Source: Pseudomonadaceae bacterium UBA5811 | Lineage (GTDB): Bacteria; Pseudomonadota; Gammaproteobacteria; Pseudomonadales; Pseudomonadaceae | Assembly (NCBI GenBank): GCA_002417905.1 | Contig: DIDB01000229.1 | Span: forward strand, 5,929-12,455 | Reading direction: 5' to 3' | Length of the DNA: 6,527 nucleotides | In this document: piece by piece, positions 1 through 5,940 of the stretch | Position numbering within the stretch: position 1 is the first letter of the stretch | Layout of the letters: every line of letters begins with the position of its first letter | Program-made: the position numbers and the translations under genes | The notes under the pieces: generated by a model | Told to the model about the DNA's origin: nothing | Seen by the model: the letters and a program-made list of their open reading frames with translations, nothing else | Database searches by the model: none

Positions 1-30
1 GTTGTGCTCTACCAACTGAGCTATTCCCGC
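1..30 (-). tRNA. tRNA-Gly (probably GCC anticodon), 5' part only
   Basis: Read on the minus strand, the last 30 bases before the window edge begin GCGGGAATAGCTCAG and continue with TTGGTAGAGC. This is the acceptor 5' strand, D-stem and D-loop of a tRNA. From memory it closely matches the 5' half of enterobacterial glycine tRNA (GCC). The anticodon and 3' half lie outside the window, so the identity rests on the 5' sequence and on gene order: in E. coli uvrY-uvrC-pgsA is followed by glyW, cysT and leuZ. It is transcribed in the same direction as pgsA and has its own promoter just upstream, so it can be expressed independently of that operon. Further tRNA genes may follow beyond position 1. Confidence 0.87.
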
Positions 31-52
31 GCTGTCTTGCTGACAGGGCAAC

Positions 53-103
53 ATTGTATAGATTTATTTTCCCGAGTCAACCTGTTGATTAAAAAACTTT
101 TTT
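53..103 (-). promoter_or_regulatory. Stable-RNA type sigma-70 promoter of the tRNA, with UP-like element
   Basis: On the minus strand a -35 box TTGACT (75-80) and a -10 box TACAAT (53-58) are separated by exactly 16 bases. Upstream of the -35 box is a symmetrical AT tract, AAAAAAGTTTTTTAAT (88-103), at the position and with the A-run/T-run layout expected of an UP element that binds the RNA polymerase alpha C-terminal domain. Downstream of the -10 box the sequence GTTGCCC is fairly GC-rich, as in discriminators of promoters under stringent control. The predicted start near position 46 leaves a leader of about 16 bases before the mature tRNA, which could form a small stem (CTGTC/GACAG, 32-46). 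The box spacing is seen directly; the UP and stringent roles are inferred. Confidence 0.75.
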
Positions 104-111
104 GGCACTGG

Positions 112-654
112 CTATCTAAGATAGGGCCGGGCGGCCAGCAGATAGAGAATCATTGACCAGACGGTCAGGATGGCCGCAACGATCAGCAGTCCGTAACCGG
201 TCCATACCCATGGCCCTGCAGCAGGCGGGCTGGCCAGCAGCATGAGCAGGGCTGTCATCTGGGCGGCGGTTTTCCATTTGCCCAGCCGGGATACGGCAAC
301 TCTGGCCCGGGCTCCCAGTTCGGCCATCCACTCACGCAGGGCGGAGACCACGATTTCACGGCCGATAATCACCATTGCTGGCAGGGTCACCAGTAGTCGG
401 GCATGTTCCTCGACCAGTATCAGCAGGGCGGTGGCGACCATCAGCTTGTCTGCAACCGGGTCCAGAAAAGCTCCCAGTGCCGTGGTCTGCTGCCAGCGCC
501 TGGCCAGATAGCCGTCCAGCCAGTCAGTCAGTGCTGCCAGACCAAACACTGCGCTGGCCGCCAGATAGCTCCAGCCAGTATGGAGATAAAATAGCAGGAC
601 GAACAATGGGATCAGTAGCACCCGCAAGACGGTAAGGAAATTTGGAATGTTCAT
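112..654 (-). CDS. pgsA: CDP-diacylglycerol--glycerol-3-phosphate 3-phosphatidyltransferase
   Basis: This inner-membrane enzyme transfers the phosphatidyl group from CDP-diacylglycerol to sn-glycerol-3-phosphate, giving phosphatidylglycerophosphate and CMP. It is the committed step to phosphatidylglycerol and cardiolipin. The 180-residue length fits the family (about 180). The CDP-alcohol phosphotransferase signature D-x2-DG-x2-AR-x8-G-x3-D-x3-D is complete, with D44, D47, G48, A51, R52, G61, D65 and D69. Hydrophobic segments occupy roughly residues 5-24, 29-43, 71-97 and 143-173, as expected of a multi-pass protein. The start is ATG, with only a weak ribosome binding site (GTGGAT), so translation may depend partly on coupling to uvrC, whose stop lies 30 bases upstream. 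The stop TAG is 31 bases before the tRNA promoter boxes, and I see no convincing terminator between them. Confidence 0.96.
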   Translation of the reverse strand: MNIPNFLTVLRVLLIPLFVLLFYLHTGWSYLAASAVFGLAALTDWLDGYLARRWQQTTALGAFLDPVADKLMVATALLILVEEHARLLVTLPAMVIIGREIVVSALREWMAELGARARVAVSRLGKWKTAAQMTALLMLLASPPAAGPWVWTGYGLLIVAAILTVWSMILYLLAARPYLR

Positions 655-684
655 CGGCTGTTAATCCACTGCTTTGCCTGCATT

Positions 685-2508
685 CTACCCAGTGTGCAGG
701 GTTGCATAAATTAGCACCGCCAGCTTTTTGCTGATGCCGGGGGTCCGGGCTATTTCGTCAGCACTGGCTTCGCGCAGGGCCTGCAGACCACCAAAGTAGC
801 CCAGCAGGGCCTGGCGCCTCTGTGGGCCGATACCTGGAATATTTTCCAGGGTAGAGGTATTCCGGGTTCTGGCCCGTTTGGCCCGGTGGCCGGTGATGGC
901 AAATCGGTGGGCTTCATCCCGGATCTGCTGGATCAGGTGCAGGGCGGGCGAGTCGGCCGGCAGGAAAAATTCGTGAGCGGCATCGTTCAGATAAAGCGTT
1001 TCGAGGCCGGGCCGCCGGGTTACGCCCTTGGCTACACCCAGCAGAACGATGCCAGAGAGGTGCAGCCGGTCCAGTACCTGACGGGCCATGTTCAGTTGGC
1101 CCTTGCCGCCATCAATCAGCAAAAGGTCTGGCCAGACCCGGTTGCCACCTTTGGTAGCGGGCCGGGCAAAGCGTCTGGACAGGGCCAGCTGCATGGCCGC
1201 GTAATCATCTCCCGGGCTGATGCCCGTGATGTTGTAGCGGCGATATTCGGCCTTGATAGGGCCTTCCGGACCGAATACCACGCAGGAAGCAACTGTGGCT
1301 TCTCCGCCAGAATGGCTGATATCAAAACACTCCAGTCGCTCCGGGTATTGCTCAAGGTGGAGGGTCTGCTGCAGCTGCTCAAGGCGGCGGGACAGCAGCT
1401 GCCGGCTGCGCAGGCGGGTTTCCAGGGCCTGCTCCGCGTTACGGTGGGCCAGCTGCAGCCAGTTCTGGCGGATGGTTCGCACCTGCCAGGAAACCCTGAG
1501 GCCATGCCCATGCTGGATTCGCATGGCCCGGGCCAGCACGGCAAAACCCTTGTGGGCGTGGCTGACGACCAGTTCGTCGGGCTGTTCCTGGCGATTGTCT
1601 TGCAGATAGTACTGCTCCAGAAAGGCCAGCAGGATATTGGCGGGTTCCTCCTCGATGCCGGTTTTTGGAAAAAACGCCTTGCTGCCCAGCACCCGGCCAT
1701 CCCGCACCATAATCAGGCCGATGCAGATGGCCCCGTTACGGCTGACCAGTGCTGCGATGTCCAGATTGCCGGCCCGGGTCTCCATGTTCTGGGGTTTCTG
1801 GATCTGGTGCAGGACTGCAATCTGATCCCGCAGCCGTGCCGCTTTTTCAAACTCCAGCCCGGCTGCAGCGGTATCCATGGCTCCGGTCAGCTCGCGGATC
1901 AGTGCATCACTGCGTCCCTCAAGAAACATGATGGAGTGACGGATATCCACGGCATATTCAGCAGGGGAAACCAGGCCTGTACAGGGAGCCTTGCAGCGGC
2001 CAATCTGATATTGCAGGCAGGGGCGGGAGCGGTTGCGGAAATGGCTGTCTTCACACTGGCGCACCTGAAAGGCTTTTTGCAACAGGTTGAGGCTTTCCCG
2101 GAGCGCAGCCCCTCCCGGATAGGGGCCGAAGTAGCGGCCCATGGCCTTTCTTGGACCACGGTGCAGGCTCAGGCGTGGGTAATCATCTGCAGACAGGTGC
2201 ACATAAGGGTAGGATTTGTCATCCCGCAGTAGCACGTTATAGGGCGGCCGGCCCTGTTTGATCAGGGTCTGCTCCAGCAGCAGGGCTTCCGTATCGCTAT
2301 GGGTGACTGTCAGTTCAATCCGGTCGATCCGGGCCACCATGGCCTGTGTTTTTGGGGCCAGTCCGGTTTTGCGGAAGTAGCTGCCCAGCCGGTTTTTCAG
2401 ATTTTTGGCCTTGCCGACGTACAGCAGTTCGCCCGCCTGGTCCAGCATGCGATAGACCCCGGGCAGCACCGGGCAGGTTTGCAGAAAGCTGGTGGTGTCA
2501 AAGGACAC
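685..2508 (-). CDS. uvrC: Excinuclease ABC subunit C
   Basis: UvrC makes the two incisions on either side of a DNA lesion after UvrA and UvrB have located it (nucleotide excision repair, cytoplasm). All family parts are present in its 607 residues. The N-terminal GIY-YIG nuclease has GVY at 17-19, YVG at 30-32, R40 and a candidate catalytic E79; it makes the 3' cut. A four-cysteine cluster (C152, C164, C172, C176) has the spacing of the iron-sulfur cluster ligands described in E. coli UvrC. The UVR/UvrB-binding helix spans about 201-235. The RNase H-like 5'-incision domain has candidate D396 (FDISH), D466 (LIDGGKG) and H534. Tandem helix-hairpin-helix motifs lie at about 553-598. The start is GTG; the gap to the gacA stop is only 2 bases and the ribosome binding site (GGGGA) lies inside gacA, so the two genes are translationally linked. 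A TAG stop ends it. Confidence 0.98.
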   Translation of the reverse strand: MSFDTTSFLQTCPVLPGVYRMLDQAGELLYVGKAKNLKNRLGSYFRKTGLAPKTQAMVARIDRIELTVTHSDTEALLLEQTLIKQGRPPYNVLLRDDKSYPYVHLSADDYPRLSLHRGPRKAMGRYFGPYPGGAALRESLNLLQKAFQVRQCEDSHFRNRSRPCLQYQIGRCKAPCTGLVSPAEYAVDIRHSIMFLEGRSDALIRELTGAMDTAAAGLEFEKAARLRDQIAVLHQIQKPQNMETRAGNLDIAALVSRNGAICIGLIMVRDGRVLGSKAFFPKTGIEEEPANILLAFLEQYYLQDNRQEQPDELVVSHAHKGFAVLARAMRIQHGHGLRVSWQVRTIRQNWLQLAHRNAEQALETRLRSRQLLSRRLEQLQQTLHLEQYPERLECFDISHSGGEATVASCVVFGPEGPIKAEYRRYNITGISPGDDYAAMQLALSRRFARPATKGGNRVWPDLLLIDGGKGQLNMARQVLDRLHLSGIVLLGVAKGVTRRPGLETLYLNDAAHEFFLPADSPALHLIQQIRDEAHRFAITGHRAKRARTRNTSTLENIPGIGPQRRQALLGYFGGLQALREASADEIARTPGISKKLAVLIYATLHTG

Positions 2509-2510
2509 AG

Positions 2511-3164
2511 TTATTCCCCGGCCTGATCCATTTCAACCAGCCCATGACGGACGGCCAGCAGGGCCAGCTCCACATCGCTGCTGACAGCCAGCTTTTCGAA
2601 AATCCGGTAGCGATAAGTATTGACGGTTTTGGGTGACAGGCAGAGCAGGCCGGAAATGGCCTGCACCCTGTGACAGCTGGAAATCAGCCGGGCAATCTGG
2701 ATTTCCCGCTCCGAAAGCAGGGCGAAGGGTGAGCGGGCCCTGTCTGGCAGGGCGGCTTTCAGGGCCAGCTGCTGGGCAATTTGCGGACAGAGATAGCGCT
2801 GTCCGGCATAGGCTTTGTGAATGGCTTGAACCATTTCTTCCAGTGAGGCCCCTTTGGTCAGGTAACCCGCTGCACCGGCCTGTAGCAGCCGGGATGGAAA
2901 GGGATCATCCCCGCAGGCCGTCACGGCGATGATCCGCAACTGCGGGTGGCTGCGGAGCAGGCGGCGGGTGGCCTCGACACCGCCTATGCCCGGCATGCGG
3001 ATGTCCATCAGGACGACATCCGGTTGCAGCTGCTCCACCTGGCGGATGGCCTCCTCGCCGGAACAGGCCTGACCTATGACACAAACGTCTTCAATGTCTG
3101 CCAGCATCCGGGTGATTCCCGTACGCACCAGACCATGATCATCCACAACCAGCACCCTGATCAA
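2511..3164 (-). CDS. gacA: Two-component response regulator GacA/UvrY family
   Basis: This is a cytoplasmic transcription factor of the NarL/FixJ class, 217 residues. The receiver domain (about 1-120) has the acidic pair D8-D9, phosphoacceptor D54 (in LMDIRMPG), T82 and K104. A LuxR-type helix-turn-helix follows at about 148-205, with the [11 protein letters not shown] and [18 protein letters not shown] blocks typical of GacA/UvrY. In relatives it is phosphorylated by the hybrid kinase GacS/BarA and activates small RNAs (RsmY/RsmZ or CsrB/CsrC) that titrate RsmA/CsrA; neither the kinase nor such RNAs are in the window. The start chosen is TTG at 3162-3164, because it gives the family N-terminus M-I-R-V-L-V-V-D-D and has a GGAGAG ribosome binding site (3174-3179) nine bases upstream. 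There is no in-frame ATG nearby. A weak start may keep GacA levels low. uvrC follows immediately. Confidence 0.97.
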   Translation of the reverse strand: MIRVLVVDDHGLVRTGITRMLADIEDVCVIGQACSGEEAIRQVEQLQPDVVLMDIRMPGIGGVEATRRLLRSHPQLRIIAVTACGDDPFPSRLLQAGAAGYLTKGASLEEMVQAIHKAYAGQRYLCPQIAQQLALKAALPDRARSPFALLSEREIQIARLISSCHRVQAISGLLCLSPKTVNTYRYRIFEKLAVSSDVELALLAVRHGLVEMDQAGE

Positions 3165-3186
3165 AACAGCAGTCTCTCCACAGTTT

Positions 3187-3212
3187 CTGGACCGATCAGG
3201 CCTGAAGTCCAG
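3187..3212. promoter_or_regulatory. Nested dyad in the gacA leader
   Basis: In the 54 bases between the TPR gene stop and the gacA start there is an outer inverted repeat CTGGAC (3187-3192) / GTCCAG (3207-3212) enclosing a perfect 10-base palindrome TCAGGCCTGA (3196-3205). It could be a leader hairpin or an operator. It is not a classical terminator, because neither side is followed by a T-run. It ends about 8 bases upstream of the gacA ribosome binding site. Function is inferred from position only. Confidence 0.4.
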
Positions 3213-3218
3213 CGCGCA

Positions 3219-3875
3219 TCAGGGCTGCTCCTGGTCAGCCCTGACCTCGGCCAGCAGCGCCTCTGCTTCCTTGTGGCGGCCTGTATCTGACAGCTCGTGG
3301 TCAACCCTTGGCGCTGCGCTCAGGGCCTTGTCCAGCGCCTTTACAGCTTCGGCATAGTTGCCCTGGCGGTACAGGAAGTCGCCGTAATAAAAGTTTTCGT
3401 CGATGCCCTCAGGACTCAGGGCCAGTGCCTGATCCAGCAGCTGGGCGGCTTTTTTGCGATCGCCAAAAGCCAGCGGCCAGCCCGGAACCCGGTAATAAAG
3501 GCAGGCCAGATTGGCATGTACTGTCCCGTCCAGCACGCGGGCATCCAGGCTGATGGCTTTTTCCAGCCAGTCCCTCGCTTGGTTGACCAGATCCAGAGCC
3601 TCCGGGCCACCTTTGACTCCAGCCCAGGTGCTGAGGATGATGCCATACCAGCCCGCAAGGGCTGCCGACTGCGAATGGGTTTCTACGGCCTGTCTGGCTT
3701 GGGCTGCCAGTTGGGCGAACGCCGGTTCCTGGCGGGCATCTGGCAACTGGTAGTTGATTTCAGCCCAGTGTTTTTCCAGATCCTGGGCTGTCAGGGCGCG
3801 CTGTCCGTCCTGTGCATGAACCAGGAACGACATGAGCAGCATGCCCGCCAGCCCGAACCGGGTGAGCGTTTTCAT
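3219..3875 (-). CDS. Secreted (periplasmic) tetratricopeptide repeat protein, function unknown
   Basis: The 218-residue product begins with a short basic segment and a hydrophobic stretch (about 7-19) ending in VHA-QD, a typical signal peptidase I site after residue 21. No lipobox cysteine is present, so a soluble periplasmic protein is expected. The body is alpha-helical and Ala/Leu/Gln-rich, with two recognisable TPR-like units at about 122-155 (NLACLYYRVPGWPLAFGD then a KAAQLLDQALALSP helix) and 160-189 (YYGDFLYRQGNYAEAV). The PGWP-FGD and GIDENFYYGDFL blocks recall a class of small uncharacterised secreted TPR proteins, but I know no assigned function; a scaffold or binding role is the limit of inference. 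An upstream ATG at 3888-3890 exists, but the ATG at 3873-3875 is preferred: it has a GAGGT ribosome binding site five bases upstream, and the earlier ATG overlaps that site. The gene lies 54 bases upstream of gacA in the same direction, so co-transcription is possible. Confidence 0.87.
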   Translation of the reverse strand: MKTLTRFGLAGMLLMSFLVHAQDGQRALTAQDLEKHWAEINYQLPDARQEPAFAQLAAQARQAVETHSQSAALAGWYGIILSTWAGVKGGPEALDLVNQARDWLEKAISLDARVLDGTVHANLACLYYRVPGWPLAFGDRKKAAQLLDQALALSPEGIDENFYYGDFLYRQGNYAEAVKALDKALSAAPRVDHELSDTGRHKEAEALLAEVRADQEQP

Positions 3876-3928
3876 CTTGCACCTCTTCATTGAACAGTGG
3901 CTCAGGACGCAACCGCCTTAAGCTTTGT

Positions 3929-3957
3929 AAAAATTCTGTTTGGAGAGAGTGACAGAA
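3929..3957 (-). terminator. Possible weak intrinsic terminator after the small gene
   Basis: On the minus strand TTCTGT and ACAGAA (arms 3952-3957 and 3934-3939) can pair around a 12-base loop and are followed at once by five Ts (3929-3933). The stem is short and AT-rich and the T-run is minimal, so this may only attenuate readthrough from the 4021-4212 gene into the TPR gene. The same dyad could equally be a regulator binding site upstream of the TPR gene. Confidence 0.3.
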
Positions 3958-4020
3958 ATGATTGCCAAGCCCAAGCCCTGCAGGCATGTGTCCAGAATTT
4001 ACCCGATGCCGGAGCGCCTG

Positions 4021-4212
4021 CTACAGCTCCGGACGGCTGTTCAGACGTTCTGGCAGCCAGCGCAGGGGAACCGCCCGCCGCTCGCCACGCTGCAGGTCAA
4101 CCAGCCAGATGGTGCCGGGATGAAGCGGGTGGTCATAGTCAATGCCAATGCGGCTGGCCAGGCTGTCATGGGTATAGTGGCCACATGCCAGGGATGAGGT
4201 TATGGCAGTCAT
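4021..4212 (-). CDS. Small protein of 63 residues, unrecognised
   Basis: I do not recognise this protein. It is a 63-codon frame with an ATG start preceded by a near-ideal ribosome binding site, GAGGAGG, at normal spacing, and it ends in TAG. Codon choice matches the neighbouring genes: most Leu codons are CTG, Gly is all GGC, and Asp is all GAC. No hydrophobic signal or membrane segment is visible. The N-terminal third contains a Cys10 and His12/His15 in CGHYTHDS. The middle has an acidic-aromatic run (GIDYDHPLHPG) followed by a beta-like IWLVDLQ strand. The C-terminus is Arg-rich (RGERRAVPLRWLPERL) and basic. This could be a small cytosolic nucleic-acid- or protein-binding domain, but that is speculation. 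It sits 163 bases from the porin stop, just past that gene's terminator, and 145 bases upstream of the TPR gene in the same direction, so it probably has its own promoter within 4213-4304, although I find no convincing boxes. Confidence 0.72.
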   Translation of the reverse strand: MTAITSSLACGHYTHDSLASRIGIDYDHPLHPGTIWLVDLQRGERRAVPLRWLPERLNSRPEL

Positions 4213-4282
4213 CCTGTTTCCTCCTCGGCAGGGGCAGATCCGTTTGGTGGATATGCCTGCTTTTGATCTGACTGGCTTGTAT

Positions 4283-4309
4283 TTTTTCAGAAATCATGCC
4301 TCTGAAAAA
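4283..4309. repeat. Perfect 9-bp inverted repeat upstream of the small gene
   Basis: TTTTTCAGA (4283-4291) and TCTGAAAAA (4301-4309) are perfect inverted repeats separated by 9 bases. On the minus strand the right arm is the T-run of the porin terminator, and the left arm is an A-run that could pair with it. It lies 71 bases upstream of the small gene's start. It may be an operator or an accessory stem of the terminator; the sequence shows the symmetry only. Confidence 0.5.
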
Positions 4310-4340
4310 GCACGACCTTGGACCAGGCGGCCAAGGTCGT
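4305..4340 (-). terminator. Intrinsic terminator of the porin gene
   Basis: A perfect 10-bp stem ACGACCTTGG (4312-4321) / CCAAGGTCGT (4331-4340) has a 9-base loop. Read on the minus strand the stem is followed by GC and then five Ts (4305-4309). This is a textbook rho-independent terminator, placed 35 bases past the porin stop codon. It separates the porin transcript from the small gene downstream. Confidence 0.85.
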
Positions 4341-4375
4341 ATTGCCGGTCAGGAGGGGAATTGGGACAGCCTGTC

Positions 4376-5728
4376 TCAGAAGGCGTAGGACACCATCACC
4401 CGGTTATAAATAAAGTGCTTGTTGCCCGGATTCAGATTATTTTTGCCGCCGCTGGCCCGCTCCCAGCGGTCACGAATGGTCAGGCCTTCAAACAGGCCGT
4501 TCATCAGTTTGCCAGGCCGGAAAATGATGTCGCCATATACGTTGCGGTTGCTGCCGTAGTTCTGGGTGCTGTAATGGGCATAGGCTGCCGTAAGCTGCAC
4601 ATGTTCGCCGAACAGATTGTAAGTAAACTTGGTTTTCCAGGCATGACCCGGTCCCATTTCCACCAGCCCGCGGATCATGGATGTGGTGTAAAGCGGGTCA
4701 GTTGCATAGCCGACGGTATAGGGTGAAATCAGCGCTCCGCCACCCACTGCATTTTCCTGGGCGATTTTGTTGTAATAAACATCAAAGCGTCCGTTGGGAA
4801 TGGCCAGTCCAAGATCAACACCCCAGGCCCGGCTTTTGACCTTGCTGCCAGTGGTCACACCGTTGACGCTGGCGCCGGAATCGGATAGCCGGTTGTGGGT
4901 TCCGCTGCTTTCGTAGGCAAACTGGGCCCCAACGATCGGATTAAAACCGGTGCCCGTATTAAAGGTGTAGCTGCCATCCAGATAGCTCAGGCGGGCAAAG
5001 TTCTGGAAGTCGTAGTACCAGCCCTGGGCTTTCAGGCCCTGCCATGTATAGGACACCCCTGCCGCCCAGGTGCCGTTGGCGTTTTTGGTGCTTTCGGGCA
5101 GTTTGTTGTTGCCACCATATAGCGTATCGCCCCGATAACCCACGGTATAGTACAGGTTGTCCTTGTTATAGGTGCTGGATACCCGGCTGCGCCAGGAGAA
5201 GCTGCGGATCAGGCTGACATCCAGTCCCTTGACCGGCTTGAAGTTTAGCAATATGGCCGAGTAGGAGGCCGGAATCATCCGGCTGTCGCTGCGGTTCATC
5301 CAGGGGGTGTCCAGATACTGGAGACCACCGCGGAGCATCATCCAGTTGTTCTTGTATTGCATGTAACCCTGGGTGACTGCGTTAAAATAACTCTTGGCGC
5401 CCATCAGGGTCGTGTCTACCCGTCGCGGGTTGTTATCCCGTGAGCCCAGATCGCTGACGGCTGCCAGCGAGGTGGCCAGGCTGAAGCCATGCAGGGAGGC
5501 TGTGGATCCATCCAGCATCAGTGAGGCTGCCAGTGCATGGGCGCTGGGTTTGGTGGGGTTGCTGGCTTCATAACTGCGGTTGAAGTTATACAGCCGGGCC
5601 TGTCCGCCCAAATGGCCTTTCAGGAAAAAGTCTTTCAGGTTGTCAACGCTGTCCGAATCATCGGCTTGTGCAACGAAACTTAAACCAAGCAAAGAAATAG
5701 CCAGATATTTGGGAACGGTACTTTTCAC
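4376..5728 (-). CDS. OprD-family outer-membrane porin
   Basis: This is a substrate-selective diffusion channel of the OprD family, expected as an 18-stranded barrel in the outer membrane; relatives take up basic amino acids or small carboxylates, and the substrate here cannot be told. From the chosen start it has 450 residues: a signal peptide (1-22, cleavage after FVAQA) and a mature chain of about 428, close to family size. Family features include the early strand LGGQARLYNFNRSYE, alternating polar/hydrophobic strands rich in Tyr, Gly and Asn, few cysteines, and a final strand ending SYAF with the C-terminal Phe that outer-membrane barrels need for BAM assembly. The frame is open to a GTG at 5783-5785, but the GTG at 5726-5728 is preferred: it has GAGG six bases upstream and places the signal peptide at the N-terminus, whereas the longer version would bury it behind 19 residues. 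The gene is monocistronic, with a clear terminator, and is divergent from dusC. Confidence 0.92.
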   Translation of the reverse strand: MKSTVPKYLAISLLGLSFVAQADDSDSVDNLKDFFLKGHLGGQARLYNFNRSYEASNPTKPSAHALAASLMLDGSTASLHGFSLATSLAAVSDLGSRDNNPRRVDTTLMGAKSYFNAVTQGYMQYKNNWMMLRGGLQYLDTPWMNRSDSRMIPASYSAILLNFKPVKGLDVSLIRSFSWRSRVSSTYNKDNLYYTVGYRGDTLYGGNNKLPESTKNANGTWAAGVSYTWQGLKAQGWYYDFQNFARLSYLDGSYTFNTGTGFNPIVGAQFAYESSGTHNRLSDSGASVNGVTTGSKVKSRAWGVDLGLAIPNGRFDVYYNKIAQENAVGGGALISPYTVGYATDPLYTTSMIRGLVEMGPGHAWKTKFTYNLFGEHVQLTAAYAHYSTQNYGSNRNVYGDIIFRPGKLMNGLFEGLTIRDRWERASGGKNNLNPGNKHFIYNRVMVSYAF

Positions 5729-5748
5729 CTTGGGCCTCAATGACAGAG

Positions 5749-5786
5749 TGTGCTGTAAGGAACTGATTTCTAAAAATTTCAGCACA
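5749..5786. promoter_or_regulatory. Inverted repeat in the porin upstream region
   Basis: TGTGCTG (5749-5755) and CAGCACA (5780-5786) are perfect 7-base inverted repeats around a 24-base AT-rich interval, 21 bases upstream of the preferred porin start. It could fold as a stem in the 5' untranslated RNA or serve as a regulator site. I find no convincing porin -35/-10 pair, so the relation to the transcription start is unknown. Confidence 0.35.
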
Positions 5787-5830
5787 ACTTTGTTACATAT
5801 CTGTTGCAGCTGATGATGGCGGTTCTGTTC

Positions 5831-5843
5831 CAGTCGGCGACTG
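5831..5843. promoter_or_regulatory. 13-bp palindrome in the divergent porin/dusC gap
   Basis: CAGTCG-G-CGACTG is a perfect 6-base dyad around one central base. It lies roughly midway between the two divergent genes, about 103 bases from the porin start and about 98 from the dusC start. The symmetry suggests a possible dimeric regulator site, but a palindrome of this size can arise by chance. Confidence 0.3.
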
Positions 5844-5890
5844 CCATATGCGGGCTGTTCTGGTGTGTGCTCCAGCGGGCCGGGCTTCTG

Positions 5891-5919
5891 TTAAAGGTCT
5901 GCTTCAGAGCAGTTACAAT
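5891..5919 (+). promoter_or_regulatory. Candidate sigma-70 promoter of dusC
   Basis: A good -10 box TACAAT (5914-5919) is preceded after exactly 17 bases by a weak -35 box TTAAAG (5891-5896, three of six consensus bases). The predicted start near 5926 would give a very short leader before the TTG start codon at 5941, still including the GGGGA ribosome binding site. Confidence 0.5.
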
Positions 5920-5940
5920 GTTTTTTCGTGGGGATTGTTG

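Noticed and set aside
88..103. AAAAAAGTTTTTT as a terminator for pgsA
   Set aside because: A palindrome with no loop and no GC stem would not form a stable terminator hairpin. Its position 8 bases upstream of a -35 box fits an UP element better.
886..2232. A 448-codon open frame on the plus strand opposite uvrC
   Set aside because: It lies entirely inside the unmistakable uvrC gene. Its translation has no recognisable domain, and long antisense frames are expected in GC-rich genes with strong codon bias.
3760..3987. Minus-strand frame of 75 codons overlapping the 5' end of the TPR gene
   Set aside because: It overlaps a well-supported signal-peptide gene in another frame and has no ribosome binding site or domain support.
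3958..4197. Plus-strand frame of 79 codons with GGAGAGAG upstream of an ATG, antisense to the small gene
   Set aside because: The ribosome binding site is decent, but the translation looks unlike a folded protein and no promoter is evident. The minus-strand frame has the better ribosome binding site and typical codon use. Both being real is possible but unlikely.
4183..4212. Possible lipobox (SLAC) at the N-terminus of the 63-residue protein
   Set aside because: There is no basic start and no hydrophobic segment of sufficient length before Cys10, so it cannot act as a lipoprotein signal.
5754..5759. TGTAAG resembling half of the GacA upstream activating sequence (TGTAAG-N6-CTTACA)
   Set aside because: The second half-site is missing at the required distance on both sides, and the gene concerned is a porin rather than a small RNA of the Rsm/Csr type.
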